NCBI GenBank assembly: GCA_903932145.1
Contig: CAIZFE010000027.1
Coordinates: 52,919-116,918 of the forward strand
Length of the DNA stretch: 64,000 nucleotides
Source of the DNA: an uncultured Rhodopila sp.
GTDB lineage: Bacteria > Pseudomonadota > Alphaproteobacteria > Acetobacterales > Acetobacteraceae
Direction: 5' to 3'
Part shown: one piece after another, positions 25,191 through 33,949 of the stretch
How positions within the stretch are numbered: the stretch's first letter is position 1
Layout: the number at the start of each line of letters is the position of its first letter
The notes under the pieces: generated by a model
What the model was told of the DNA's origin: nothing
Databases searched by the model: none
The model's input: the letters and a program-made list of their open reading frames with translations, nothing else
Made by a program: the position numbers and the translations under genes

Positions 25191-25600
25191 CAAGACACGT
25201 CGTCGCCAGCGTGGCGGACATCCCACCGGGAGGCCGCAAGATCGTTACGGTCAAAGGCCGGGAGATCGGCATTTTCCGGATCGGTGACGATTTCCATGGG
25301 CTGATCAACCGGTGCCCGCATCAGGGCGCACCACTGTGTTTGGGTGAGATCGTCAGCCGGTTGGTCGCGCCGAGCCCCGGTGATTACCGTCTGACGCGGC
25401 CGGGTGAAATGATCCGCTGCCCGTGGCATTGCTGGGAGTTCGATATCCGCACCGGCCAGTCGTTATGCGACCCGCACAGCGTCCAGGCGCGAGCGTTCGA
25501 CGTTGCGGTCGAGGACGGGAAGACGCTGGTGGAGGGGCCGTTCGTTGCCGAATCCGTGCAGGTAACGGTGGAGGAAGCGTACGTGGTTGTTACGCTTTAA
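25187..25600 (+). CDS. Rieske [2Fe-2S] ferredoxin-like protein
   Basis: A 137-residue Rieske protein. Cluster ligands are C-P-H (NRCPHQGAPLCLG) and C-P-W-H (MIRCPWHCWEFDIRTGQSL). About 25 residues separate the two motifs beyond the usual spacing, with an SPGDYRLTRPGEM insertion. This resembles the N-terminal module of aminopyrrolnitrin or amidohydrolase-linked Rieske proteins. It could feed the oxygenase encoded at 16511-18216, though its coupling to amidohydrolase genes suggests its own pathway. Confidence 0.88.
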   Translation: MTRHVVASVADIPPGGRKIVTVKGREIGIFRIGDDFHGLINRCPHQGAPLCLGEIVSRLVAPSPGDYRLTRPGEMIRCPWHCWEFDIRTGQSLCDPHSVQARAFDVAVEDGKTLVEGPFVAESVQVTVEEAYVVVTL

Positions 25601-25666
25601 GGCGACGCTTGGTCATGACCCGGCTTGTTGTTACAAGCCGGGCGTTGCCTGAAAGCCCTGCTGCGA

Positions 25667-27937
25667 TCAGGTGATCACCGCCTGGCCGCCGCTGAAGGTG
25701 GTGTGCGCCGACAGCAGATTGGAAGCCGTCAAAGTCGAAGACATACCCAACAGAACGATGCCATGGGTCGGAGTGGCGCTGCTGTAAAGCGAGATCGCAT
25801 TAACGCCGTTAACTGTCGTGTTGGCCGCCATCAGGACCGAATTGGCCGCGCCGGACAGATTGATCACCAGTTGATCGTGCCCGTACTGGAAATTGGCGAT
25901 CGTTTCGATCCCGCCAGCCGCCGCCAGGGTGAAGCCGATCGTGGCGGCACCGGTGCCCAGCGTGATCGCATCGGGGGTTCCGATGAAGCTCATGGTCGCG
26001 GCGCTGAGTCCGGCGCTGACGCTGGCGGTGTCACCGTTCAGATTGATCGTCGCGGCAACCGTGGTCCCGGTCAGATCGATCGTATCCGCCGCCGTCGTAC
26101 CGCTGACGGTCAGGGACGCCAGCTTGGTGTCGGCTTTCAGCGCGGTCAGAGCCGCCGTTACGTTCGCGGCCGTATCCGAGACTGTGAACGATGCGACATG
26201 GCTGCTCGCCTGCATCGCCGTCGCGTTCGCCGCCGTAACCCCACTGACCGCGGCCGTATAAGTGGCCGGCAGCAGGCCCAACGCAAACGTATTGCCGGTG
26301 AACTGCGCATAGGTCAGCGACAAGGCATTCGTATCGGTCAACGCGACCGAGGTCAGCTTGGTGTCCGCGTTCAGCGCCGCGATGTTGGCCGCCACGTTGA
26401 CAGAGCTGTCGGACACGCCGAACGAGGTCACCTGAGTGCTTGCTTGCAACGCCGCGGCGGCGGCAACCGAAGCCCCGATCATGGCCGCCGGGGCGATCGC
26501 ATTGTCGGCCGAGATCGTATCGCCGTCCGCCAACAATGTGCTGAGGCTGACCTCGAACGTCGTGGACCAGTATTGGCCGCTCATCGTGCCCCATGGATTG
26601 CGGATCTCGAGATTTCCGGTGGCGGTGTCATAGCCATACACCGACATCGCATGGTCCGCGATCAGGGTCTCCATCCGGCCGCTGGTGGCGTTGGTGTAGG
26701 ACGACAGGATCACGTCGAAACCTTTACCGAGATCCGTCACTAACGCCGACAGAGCGGACGCCGTGGTGACCCCCGCGACAGCGGACACGGCATTCAACGC
26801 ATTATTGTAAACGTATTGAACCCATGACGAACCATTTGCATAGAAATCGGTGATGGCGGAGGCACCGGTGATCTCCTCCAGCGTATATTCCGGGGCACCG
26901 CCGTTGCCGATGGTCGAAAAGGAATTGCCGGCGGCGACGGTGTTGCCGGTGGGAATCAGACCACTCGACTGCACCTGGGCGTAGGCTTTTTCAACCAGGC
27001 TGGCCCAGTCATTCGTCGCCGCGTTGAAGATTGTCCCGCCATCCGGCAGTTGATTGTTAACCGTGACGTATTGGGCGGTTCCGTTGATGAAAAACCGCAC
27101 ACCATAGGTATTGTTACCATTATTGGTGATCATCGACTGAATCGCGGACGGGTCCTGCTTCGCCGCTTCGGCCAGGGCGCTCAGCAGGTAGCAATCGCCC
27201 AGATAGCCCTGGTTGATGTCATTCATGCTCGGGCCGGTGGCGGCAAACACCGCGTTCGACACGGCTGAGTAAGAAACGCTGAACGCGGAAACGCCGCTCA
27301 TGCTGACCGTGCTGCTCGGTAGGTCGGTGCCGAGAAGCCATTTGCCATCGAGTTCAGTCACCTTTGCGGCGGTGGCACCGGCGGCGAGGTTGCCAAGTGC
27401 CACGGCGGTCGCGCCGCCACCGGTCCAATAAGTATTGGAGGTGCTGCCGTTGATCAGGGCACCGACCACGTACGTCAGATACGCCGACGCGGTCTCGCCC
27501 ATATTCAAATCGGTAGCGATCAATTTCAGGTCGGTGAACTGACTGGCCGACAGCGTTGTCTTACTGGCTGTCAGTTCAGCGGCAAGATCGGTGAACAATT
27601 TGCCCATGCCGGCCTCGGTGACCGTGCCGCCTGCCGACGCCGTCGTCATATCGGCCTTGATAACCGTGTCGTTCAGCGACGCGATCCAGGACGCTGTCGG
27701 TGTCGTACCGGTTGTCGTGGCGGCAGCCCCGGTGGTGGTGGTGGACGTGGTTGACGACGTGGTGGTCGTGGTTGTGGTTGTCGCCTTGACCGTCGCAACC
27801 GTGTCGCCGGACAGGGAAACCTCATCAGGTGCCCACTGACCAGCAGTGTCATCGGCCGATTGTAATGTCAGATCCGACTGCCAGGACTGCTGGGTGTCGC
27901 CATCGTTCCAAAGCCCGTGGGTCCTGACATTATTCAT
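25667..27937 (-). CDS. Secreted calpain-like cysteine protease with repeat C-terminus
   Basis: A 756-residue protein. A short N-terminus leads to a Thr-rich linker (residues 50-82, including eight Thr in a row). The calpain (C2) catalytic core spans about 235-475: C249 in NQGYLGDCYLLSALAEAA, H429 in LIADHAMSVYGYD, N447 in LEIRNPWGTMSGQYW. Residues about 500-640 hold imperfect repeats around VTSFGVSDSSVNVAANIAAL and VASFTVSDTAANVTAALTAL. The C-terminus resembles type I-secreted repeat proteins. No signal peptide and no transporter genes are visible. All triad residues are present, so it is probably active. Confidence 0.88.
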   Translation of the reverse strand: MNNVRTHGLWNDGDTQQSWQSDLTLQSADDTAGQWAPDEVSLSGDTVATVKATTTTTTTTSSTTSTTTTGAAATTTGTTPTASWIASLNDTVIKADMTTASAGGTVTEAGMGKLFTDLAAELTASKTTLSASQFTDLKLIATDLNMGETASAYLTYVVGALINGSTSNTYWTGGGATAVALGNLAAGATAAKVTELDGKWLLGTDLPSSTVSMSGVSAFSVSYSAVSNAVFAATGPSMNDINQGYLGDCYLLSALAEAAKQDPSAIQSMITNNGNNTYGVRFFINGTAQYVTVNNQLPDGGTIFNAATNDWASLVEKAYAQVQSSGLIPTGNTVAAGNSFSTIGNGGAPEYTLEEITGASAITDFYANGSSWVQYVYNNALNAVSAVAGVTTASALSALVTDLGKGFDVILSSYTNATSGRMETLIADHAMSVYGYDTATGNLEIRNPWGTMSGQYWSTTFEVSLSTLLADGDTISADNAIAPAAMIGASVAAAAALQASTQVTSFGVSDSSVNVAANIAALNADTKLTSVALTDTNALSLTYAQFTGNTFALGLLPATYTAAVSGVTAANATAMQASSHVASFTVSDTAANVTAALTALKADTKLASLTVSGTTAADTIDLTGTTVAATINLNGDTASVSAGLSAATMSFIGTPDAITLGTGAATIGFTLAAAGGIETIANFQYGHDQLVINLSGAANSVLMAANTTVNGVNAISLYSSATPTHGIVLLGMSSTLTASNLLSAHTTFSGGQAVIT

Positions 27938-28568
27938 TTTGAATTCCTCATGTATTACGCCCGGCCTCCGGTCCCTACCGGAGGCTGCGCTTCATTTTAT
28001 TGCATCTTGATGATGCACAGCAGCGTTCTGGCTTTGCAATCACTTATTTTGTTTCATAACGATTCTTTCTAACGGAATGTTTTATTTTTTCTTTATTTGT
28101 TTTATTTTATAGAAATCGATGGGCGTCGTCGCAGTTCGCAGAATGATGGTGCGTTCAGCGACGTTCCAAAATGACCGCGCCGGATTGACGCCGATTCCCC
28201 AGTGTCACGGCGACGACCCGCCCTGATCGCTCCGAACCCGACGGGCGGCCGGCCAAGCCAGGCCATGATGGAACGACGGGCCTGACGCCGGATTCACTTT
28301 TGCGTGGAGACGGCGCCGTCCGATCGGCCGCGACCGTAAACATCGCTTGATCGGAGCAAGCGAGGACAACCACAGCCGGGCAGTTGCCGCCCCGGGTTCG
28401 TTTCGGCATACCGTCCCGGCCCCCGGATCCGCCCCATCACGACAACCGAGTTGCCTGCGGTCATCCAACCCCATCCTTACGATCGTGCGGCCGTCCCGCC
28501 ATGATCATTGCAGGCTTTGCGACCGGCGCTTTAAGTTATAAGATGCATCAATCTCGGGGGCATATCGG
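27938..28568. other. Gene-less 631-base stretch with AT-rich patch
   Basis: No convincing gene was seen; short open frames here look like chance in GC-rich DNA. A hairpin lies at 27964-27985. Positions about 28030-28120 are strikingly AT-rich, with runs of T on the plus strand, in contrast to the GC-rich surroundings. This probably holds the promoter of the calpain-like gene. Confidence 0.6.
27964..27985 (-). promoter_or_regulatory. Leader hairpin upstream of the calpain-like gene
   Basis: Nine-base perfect inverted repeat GCCTCCGGT / ACCGGAGGC with a 4-base loop. It ends 27 bases before the calpain-like start and lies just upstream of the GAGGAA ribosome-binding site. It may affect translation or mRNA stability; a terminator reading toward the gene is less likely. 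Confidence 0.45.
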
Positions 28569-29360
28569 ATGGCACAGCGTAAATCGACGATCAGACACAA
28601 TCCTCTGGCGGCCGTAGCGGCAACGGCAGCATCGGATGAGATCATCCGTGACGATACCACGCCGGTTCGGGCCGCCGGCACAGCGGTGGAAGCGGAAGTC
28701 GTGCCGGAGCCAACACCTATCGACGCCACCAAGGCCCTATCCGATGAGATCGTCCAAGACGCCACAGCGCCGGCCCGGCCCGCCGAGGCAGCGGTTGCGG
28801 TTGCGGTTGCGGCAGAGATCGTGCCGGAGCCTATAGTAATAGAAGGCACTCTGGCGCCGACAGACGACATTCCAGCAGCGCCGCTTAACGACACCCTCGC
28901 GGCCGAGGCGACACCAGCGCCTGCGTCCCCGGCCAACGAAGCGACGACCGGCAGGCGGGACCAGGGCGTACGGATCGTGCGGAGCTATATGGGTTGGTCC
29001 AGCGCCGCCGGGCTGCTGCCTCTCCCCGGCCTCGATATCAGCGGCGTGGCCGCCGTGCAGGTCAAGATGCTGCATTCGATGGCTCGGCTCTACGACGTTC
29101 CGTTCAATAAGACGCTCGCGCGGCAACTGGTCGTGGCGCTGTTCGGTGGCGGTGGCGCAATGATCGTCGCCCTGCCGATGGCAACCGTGGCCAAGACATT
29201 GCCGGTGGTTGGGACCATGGCCGGCATGCTGCTGTCCCCGGCCATCGCGGTGGCGTCGTGCTATGCCACCGGCCACGCGTTTCTCCGCCACTTTGAGGCT
29301 GGCGGCACACTCGAAACGTTCGATCCCGGCACGGTTCAGGCACAAGCGGCCACTCCATGA
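28569..29360 (+). CDS. DUF697 (YcjF-type) membrane protein with repeat N-terminus
   Basis: A 263-residue protein. Residues 20-100 are low-complexity Ala/Glu/Pro sequence with two imperfect copies of a 40-residue unit (SDEIIRDDTTPVRAAGTAVE then LSDEIVQDATAPARPAEAAV, each ending near VPEP). Residues 130-240 are a DUF697 domain: RIVRSYMGWSSAAGLLPLPG, DISGVAAVQVKMLHSMARLY, then two hydrophobic segments (VVALFGGGGAMIVALPMATV and the following helix). It overlaps a ParA gene by ATGA. DUF697 domains are often fused or paired with P-loop NTPases. Function unknown. Confidence 0.8.
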   Translation: MAQRKSTIRHNPLAAVAATAASDEIIRDDTTPVRAAGTAVEAEVVPEPTPIDATKALSDEIVQDATAPARPAEAAVAVAVAAEIVPEPIVIEGTLAPTDDIPAAPLNDTLAAEATPAPASPANEATTGRRDQGVRIVRSYMGWSSAAGLLPLPGLDISGVAAVQVKMLHSMARLYDVPFNKTLARQLVVALFGGGGAMIVALPMATVAKTLPVVGTMAGMLLSPAIAVASCYATGHAFLRHFEAGGTLETFDPGTVQAQAATP

Positions 29361-30112
29361 GGTGCATCGCGATCGCCAACCAGAAGGGCGGCGCGGCGAA
29401 AACCACCACAACCGTCAACCTGGCTGCCGCCCTGGCGGAGCGTGGGCGGCGGATTCTGCTGATCGACCTCGATCCGCAGGGCAACAGCTCCGACTGGGTT
29501 GGTTGCGTCCGGAACGAGTCAGAGGGCGCGTTCACGCTGCTCACGGGTAAGGCCGCGCTGGCCGATTTGGTTCTCGCCACGGAATGGACCGGCGTGGACG
29601 CCATTCCGGCGACCAAGGCCCTCAGCGGCATCGAACGCGCGCTGGCCGGTGAGGTTGGGGCGGAGATGGCCCTGCGCCGCAAGATATCGGCGGCACCGGC
29701 CCAGTGGGACTATATCCTGATCGATACGCCACCGACGCTGGGCATCCTGACCCTGAACGCCCTGACCGCGGCGCGCGAGGTGATTGTTCCGGTTGCCGCG
29801 CATGTGCTGGGACTGGCCGGGGTGGCGCAACTGAAAGAAACGATTGCCGTGGTACGGGAACGGCTGAACCCCGATCTGACGGTCGCCGGAATCGTCGCCT
29901 CGCGTGTGGATTCGCGCACCCGCCATTGCGCCGATGTCGTGGCCAGCCTGCGGGAAACCTTCGGGTCCGAAGTGTATGCGACCGAAATCCGGGAGAATAT
30001 CCGCCTCGCGGAGGCCCCGTCGTTCAAGCGCTCGATCCTGGAGTATAGCAACAACAGCCCCGGGGCAGCCGATTACCGCGCCCTGGCCGAGGACGTCATC
30101 CGCCAGGAGTAG
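29357..30112 (+). CDS. ParA/Soj-family ATPase (orphan)
   Basis: A 251-residue ParA-like ATPase. The deviant Walker A is NQKGGAAKTTTTVNLAAALA (K-G-G-x-x-K-T), Walker A' is LLIDLDPQGNSSDWVG, and Walker B is YILIDTPPTLGILTLNALTA. It ends with IREN-IRLAEAPSFKRSILEY, as in Soj proteins. No ParB gene and no parS-like site are nearby, and the gene is translationally coupled to a DUF697 membrane protein. It may position a protein complex or organelle-like cargo rather than DNA; that is inference. Confidence 0.9.
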   Translation: MRCIAIANQKGGAAKTTTTVNLAAALAERGRRILLIDLDPQGNSSDWVGCVRNESEGAFTLLTGKAALADLVLATEWTGVDAIPATKALSGIERALAGEVGAEMALRRKISAAPAQWDYILIDTPPTLGILTLNALTAAREVIVPVAAHVLGLAGVAQLKETIAVVRERLNPDLTVAGIVASRVDSRTRHCADVVASLRETFGSEVYATEIRENIRLAEAPSFKRSILEYSNNSPGAADYRALAEDVIRQE

Positions 30113-30222
30113 CGGTGCGGCTCGGATTGATCTGGTTACCTAACGAGAGCATCGGCTGGTTGCTTGGTTTAGATTTAGAAGGCGTGTACTTAGGGACCGG
30201 AAAACCAGCCGCGCGAAGGTCG

Positions 30223-30645
30223 TTATGCCGGGGCGACCTTCACACCCAGTGTGGTGGCCGATGACGCCATCCCAAGGTCGAATGTCGCAATTTCTATTCC
30301 GAACCGCTGTGCGATCGCGATGTGGATCGCATCCGGCGCACGCAACGTCAGATCGAGACGGCGAATGAAGGCTCCAGCCGCGGCGATATCGGTTGGAGCG
30401 GTCTCAATCCTCTGCGTGAAGGTCCGGGTCCAGTGGTCCAGGCTATCAAAAGCGGTTTTCGCCTCCGTCGCTGTCAATTCGCGGGTGCGAACCCGGCGGG
30501 CGATGACAGACGCCACCTCGGTTTCCGCGTAATCGCTGACGAAAAGCACCAGGGACTCGGTTTGGAGAAAGGCTCGAGCCCGAGCGGTCAGTGCATCGTG
30601 GATCAGTAGAGCCACGAGAACGCTGGCGTCGAGATAGGCGTCCAC
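30223..30645 (-). CDS. VapC-family toxin (PIN-domain ribonuclease)
   Basis: A 140-residue PIN protein. D6 (MDAYLDASVLVALLIHD), E41 or E43 (VSDYAETEVASVIARRV), D105 (LRAPDAIHIAIAQRFG) and D123 (IATFDLGM) give the acidic site. It begins at GTG within the antitoxin stop (one-base overlap), so the genes are coupled. It is a different subtype from the VapC at 4752. Confidence 0.92.
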   Translation of the reverse strand: MDAYLDASVLVALLIHDALTARARAFLQTESLVLFVSDYAETEVASVIARRVRTRELTATEAKTAFDSLDHWTRTFTQRIETAPTDIAAAGAFIRRLDLTLRAPDAIHIAIAQRFGIEIATFDLGMASSATTLGVKVAPA

Positions 30646-30893
30646 TACGCGCCGTCGTCCCGAAGGCGCCGGACCTCAGCCGCGGCATCAAGGCTCGCCA
30701 GCGCTTTGCCAACCCGGTGTTCGTCGAGCCAGTCCAGGGCAGCCCCGGGGATAGGTTTTGGTGCGGCTGGGAGTGGGCGCAACTCAACCACCGGGCGGCC
30801 GTCGCGCGAGATCACCACGGATTCGCCTTTCAGGGCACGGTCGATCAGCCGCGGAAGTTGGCTGGTTGCCTCGGCAATACTGTGCGTGCTCAT
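30645..30893 (-). CDS. Phd-type antitoxin
   Basis: An 82-residue protein with the prevent-host-death pattern: STHSIAEATSQLPRLIDRAL, then KGESVVISRDGRPVVELRPL. The Met at 30893 begins the conserved part; another Met 15 bases upstream is possible. Neither has a strong ribosome-binding site. The C-terminus (WLDEHRVGKALASLDAAAEV) would bind the coupled PIN toxin. Confidence 0.88.
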   Translation of the reverse strand: MSTHSIAEATSQLPRLIDRALKGESVVISRDGRPVVELRPLPAAPKPIPGAALDWLDEHRVGKALASLDAAAEVRRLRDDGA

Positions 30894-31004
30894 GGCAGGC
30901 AGTATCATCCTGGCCGGCGCCGCATGTCGAGTGGTCTAAGCGCCACCCTTGCGGCGGAAAGCCGTAGGGATAAGCTGCCGCAAAGCCCCCGGGAGGAACC
31001 AGAC

Positions 31005-32030
31005 ATGATCGACATGCACGCCCATTGGAAGCCCGCCGAAGTCGCCGACGCCCTGCGCGCCCGCATGAAGGAGCCCCGCATCCTGCGCACGCCGGACGGC
31101 GCCGAGGTGCTGAAGCTGCCACGCATGGGCGAAGAGCCGCTCGCCACCGCGTTCGATGACGTCGATGTCCATCTCAGCCGCATGGACCGCCAGGGCGTCG
31201 AGACCAGCGTGCTGTCGCTCGTCGGTTCGTTCTGCTGGATCGAGGCGCAGCCGCCGGACGTGTCCGGCCCCCTGTGCCGGCGCGTCAACGACCGGCTGTC
31301 GGCGATTTGCCAGCAGCATCCGGGCCGCTTCGCCGCCTTCGCCGCGCTGCCGCTGACGGATATGGCAGCCGCCGCCACGGAATTGGAGCGGGTGCTGGCG
31401 CTGCCGGGCATGATCGGGGCGCAGATACCGGGCAACTTGTTTCTGACCCGCGATGATGCCGAGGCGGCGCGTCCCCTGCTGGAGGTGGCGAACCGCCACC
31501 ACGCGGTGCTGTTCATCCACCACGGCCCGCGCCCCGGCGATGCCTTCCCGAAAGTCGCGGGCGCAACGGACAACGCGCGCCGCCGCAACGGCACCCTGGA
31601 TATGCAGGCGAGCCTGTCGTCGGTGATGGTGACGCTGTGTCTGACAGACTTCCTGGCGGACTATCCCCATGTAACGATCCAGGTGCATAATCTGGGGGGC
31701 AACATTCCGTACGAAGTGGAGCGAATGGATCACCGCTCCATGCTCGACACGCCGGAAGAAGAACTGCCGTCATCGCGGTTCCGCCGGGCGAAGGTGTTCG
31801 TCGATTGCAACTCGTTCGGGCCGCGGGCGATCGAGGCGGCGGTCAGCCTGTACGGCGCCGAACGCATTGTGTGCGGAACGGATGGCAGTGCGTTCGGCGT
31901 TGACTGGACCCGCAAGGCATTGGCCGACGCCCAAATCGGCGACGAGGCTCGCGAGCAGATCCTGCACCGGAATGCGGCGGCCATGCTGGCTCGGGTGATC
32001 GGGGCGGATAGGGGGGCGGTGGCGGCCTGA
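31005..32030 (+). CDS. Amidohydrolase (ACMSD/decarboxylase-like)
   Basis: A 341-residue enzyme. The start has GGGAGG nine bases upstream. The metal motif H-x-H is at the very N-terminus (MIDMHAHWKPAEVADAL), as in aminocarboxymuconate-semialdehyde decarboxylase. Further segments: DVDVHLSRMDRQGVETSVLS, HAVLFIHHGPRPGDAFPKVA, TIQVHNLGGNIPYEVERMDH and RIVCGTDGSAFGVDWTRKAL (metal Asp). The likely reaction is decarboxylation or hydrolysis of an aromatic-derived acid; the substrate is unknown. Confidence 0.9.
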   Translation: MIDMHAHWKPAEVADALRARMKEPRILRTPDGAEVLKLPRMGEEPLATAFDDVDVHLSRMDRQGVETSVLSLVGSFCWIEAQPPDVSGPLCRRVNDRLSAICQQHPGRFAAFAALPLTDMAAAATELERVLALPGMIGAQIPGNLFLTRDDAEAARPLLEVANRHHAVLFIHHGPRPGDAFPKVAGATDNARRRNGTLDMQASLSSVMVTLCLTDFLADYPHVTIQVHNLGGNIPYEVERMDHRSMLDTPEEELPSSRFRRAKVFVDCNSFGPRAIEAAVSLYGAERIVCGTDGSAFGVDWTRKALADAQIGDEAREQILHRNAAAMLARVIGADRGAVAA

Positions 32031-32044
32031 TCGCCCGAAGCCAT

Positions 32045-32611
32045 TCAATCGGCGTAAAACGCCTCAACCGTCACCACGATCCCCGGCGGATCGAGCCTGA
32101 TATCGCCGGACACGAACACCTGTGTGGCAATCTGGTCGTCCGGCATGCGCGCATGATGAACGATGCGCTGCTCGTCAGGCCAGACGACCAGGTAATGCTG
32201 CACCGACGGCAGCTTGAAATACGCGCGCAGCTTGGTCACCCGATCCCTTGTCCTGCTGTCCGGGGACAGCACTTCGACCAGCACGAGCGGGTCGGCGACT
32301 ATGGTCGAGTCACCCGGCAGCCGCGATCCGCATCGCAGGAGCGCGTCGGGCTCAAAGTCGCTGTTTTCGACCTGAACCGTCATCCCATCGCCGAACACCT
32401 GACAGGACGTCAGTCCCGCCTCGGACAGGGCGCGCCGCAACGCATCGCGCGCCGCCCCCTTGCGCAAATTGTGCGACGCCCGCTCGGGGGCCATCGCAAC
32501 CACGATGCCGTCAATACGCTCGTATTTGCCCGTGGGTTGCTGGTCCGCCCAGGCCAGGAACGCCTCCCGGGTCATCGGGGTCTCGGGCTCATAAATTTGG
32601 GCGCGTGCCAT
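32045..32611 (-). CDS. Uma2-family protein (PD-(D/E)xK nuclease fold)
   Basis: A 188-residue protein of the Uma2 (DUF820) family, with a restriction-endonuclease-like fold. Conserved parts: PMTREAFLAWADQQPTGKYE, RIDGIVVAMAPERASHNLRK, then the acidic DFEPDALLRCGSRLPGD and VLVEVLSPDSRTRDRVTKLR, which holds the E-x-x-S...K site. The end reads YLVVWPDEQRIVHHARM. The family is often expanded in cyanobacteria and Acetobacteraceae and is linked to mobile DNA; its physiological role is not settled. Confidence 0.9.
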   Translation of the reverse strand: MARAQIYEPETPMTREAFLAWADQQPTGKYERIDGIVVAMAPERASHNLRKGAARDALRRALSEAGLTSCQVFGDGMTVQVENSDFEPDALLRCGSRLPGDSTIVADPLVLVEVLSPDSRTRDRVTKLRAYFKLPSVQHYLVVWPDEQRIVHHARMPDDQIATQVFVSGDIRLDPPGIVVTVEAFYAD

Positions 32612-32749
32612 TGCGGACCCTTCCGGTGCGTCGCTGTAGAGGTAACACTGCGGGAGGCGTAGTCAACAGCGACGATCCACCCGTTTGCCTCCGCCTTGCC
32701 GGCGGCGACAATCCCGTGAGACAGTCCCCCAACGCATTGGAGCGACCCT

Positions 32750-33454
32750 ATGGCAACGTTTCTCATCTGCCACGGCGCATGGTCGGCCGGTTGGGCCCGG
32801 AAGAAAGTGCGTCCGTTGCTACAGGCGGCGGGACACACCGTCTTCACCCCGACCTACACAGGGTTGGGCGAACGCGCGCACCTCACCGGTCCCTTGGTGG
32901 ACCTCGAAACGCATATCCAGGATGTGCTGGGCGTGATCGAGTATGAGGATGTGCGGGACTTCATCCTGGTGGGCCACAGCTATGGCGGCATGGTCGCGAC
33001 CGGGATCGCCGACCGTGTGCCCGAACGGGTGCGGCATCTTGTCTATCTGGATGCGTTCGTGCCGCGGGACGGCCAATCGCTGAACGATCTCGTGCAGATC
33101 GGCGGAGCCACAGCGCATGCCGGCATCGATGGATGGCTGGTGCCGCCGAATCCCTCGCCACCCGATACCTCCGCCGAGGATCTGGCATGGATCGCCGGAC
33201 GGCGGCGGCATCAGCCGGCCGCGACTTTCGCACAGAAGCTGCGGTTGCAAAATGCATCACCGACGATACGGCGAAGTTACATCTACTGCGCGCGGAAGGC
33301 CCCTGCCGGTGACCCGTTCGCGCAGTTTGCGGACCGATTCAGACACGACCCGACTTGTTCGTATTTTGAGCGTGACTGGAGTCACAGCCCCAACGTGACG
33401 GCGCCCGAGGCGTTGGTTCATTTGTTACTGGAGATAGCGGCCCACGGATCATGA
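32750..33454 (+). CDS. Alpha/beta-fold hydrolase (salicylate esterase/EstC-like)
   Basis: A 234-residue hydrolase. The oxyanion motif is FLICHGAWSAGWARKKVRPL, the nucleophile Ser lies in VGHSYGGMVATGIADRVPER, and RDWSHSPNVTAPEALVHLLL carries the terminal catalytic His. The lid region contains the VPPNPSPPDTSAEDLAW stretch, typical of EstC and plant methylsalicylate esterase-like enzymes. The family call is firm and the substrate unknown. Confidence 0.88.
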   Translation: MATFLICHGAWSAGWARKKVRPLLQAAGHTVFTPTYTGLGERAHLTGPLVDLETHIQDVLGVIEYEDVRDFILVGHSYGGMVATGIADRVPERVRHLVYLDAFVPRDGQSLNDLVQIGGATAHAGIDGWLVPPNPSPPDTSAEDLAWIAGRRRHQPAATFAQKLRLQNASPTIRRSYIYCARKAPAGDPFAQFADRFRHDPTCSYFERDWSHSPNVTAPEALVHLLLEIAAHGS

Positions 33455-33574
33455 TTACTCACTGCGAGTGCCCGACGACGGGCAGCGACGGCAGTTCTTT
33501 GAGAAGCCCATCACGGGCGCGGAGGCGGCACCGTATATCAAGGCTGGACGCAAATTAGATTTTACCCCCCCGAT

Positions 33575-33949
33575 ATGGTAAACGAAGGCATGTCAACTGA
33601 CGGCCCGCTTCATCCCGGCCACCTGGCAGACCGTGCCGCCGCCCTGGCTTTTCTGGAAAAGCTCCGCGGCAGCTACGACGTTGCGCAGGTGATCATGTTT
33701 GGCTCACGGGCACGGGGCGATCACAGGCCAGACAGCGACCTCGACCTCGCCATCATCCTAAACGGCGGGGCTGGCGACTTTCTCGGCGTCAAACTGGATA
33801 TGGCTGGCATCGCTTTCGACGTGCTGCTGGAAACCGGCGTTCTGGTGCAGGCATTGCCACTGTGGAATGGCGACCTCGCCCACCCGGAACAATTCCCCAA
33901 TCCCGCGCTGATCGAGCAGATCACGCGGGACGGTATCAGGCTGCGATGA
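33575..33949 (+). CDS. MNT-type nucleotidyltransferase (antitoxin of HEPN/MNT pair)
   Basis: A 119- to 124-residue protein; starts at 33575 or 33590 are possible and neither has a strong ribosome-binding site. The nucleotidyltransferase motif is VIMFGSRARGDHRPDSDLDL (G-S...D-x-D), with a later acidic residue in KLDMAGIAFDVLLETG. In HEPN/MNT modules this enzyme AMPylates and silences the HEPN ribonuclease. The partner gene begins within its stop codon (ATGA). Confidence 0.88.
   Translation: MVNEGMSTDGPLHPGHLADRAAALAFLEKLRGSYDVAQVIMFGSRARGDHRPDSDLDLAIILNGGAGDFLGVKLDMAGIAFDVLLETGVLVQALPLWNGDLAHPEQFPNPALIEQITRDGIRLR

Noticed and set aside
28155..28541. Several short open frames on both strands in the 27938-28568 gap
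   Set aside because: Arg/Pro-rich, no recognised pattern, overlapping each other on opposite strands; typical chance frames in GC-rich DNA.
30153..30211. Inverted repeat CGGCTGGTT / AACCAGCCG with a 41-base spacer after the parA gene
   Set aside because: The long spacer and lack of a T run make it a poor terminator; no role can be argued.
32685..32946. Plus-strand alternative frames near the EstC-like hydrolase
   Set aside because: They are out of frame with the clear hydrolase motifs and lack any recognised pattern.
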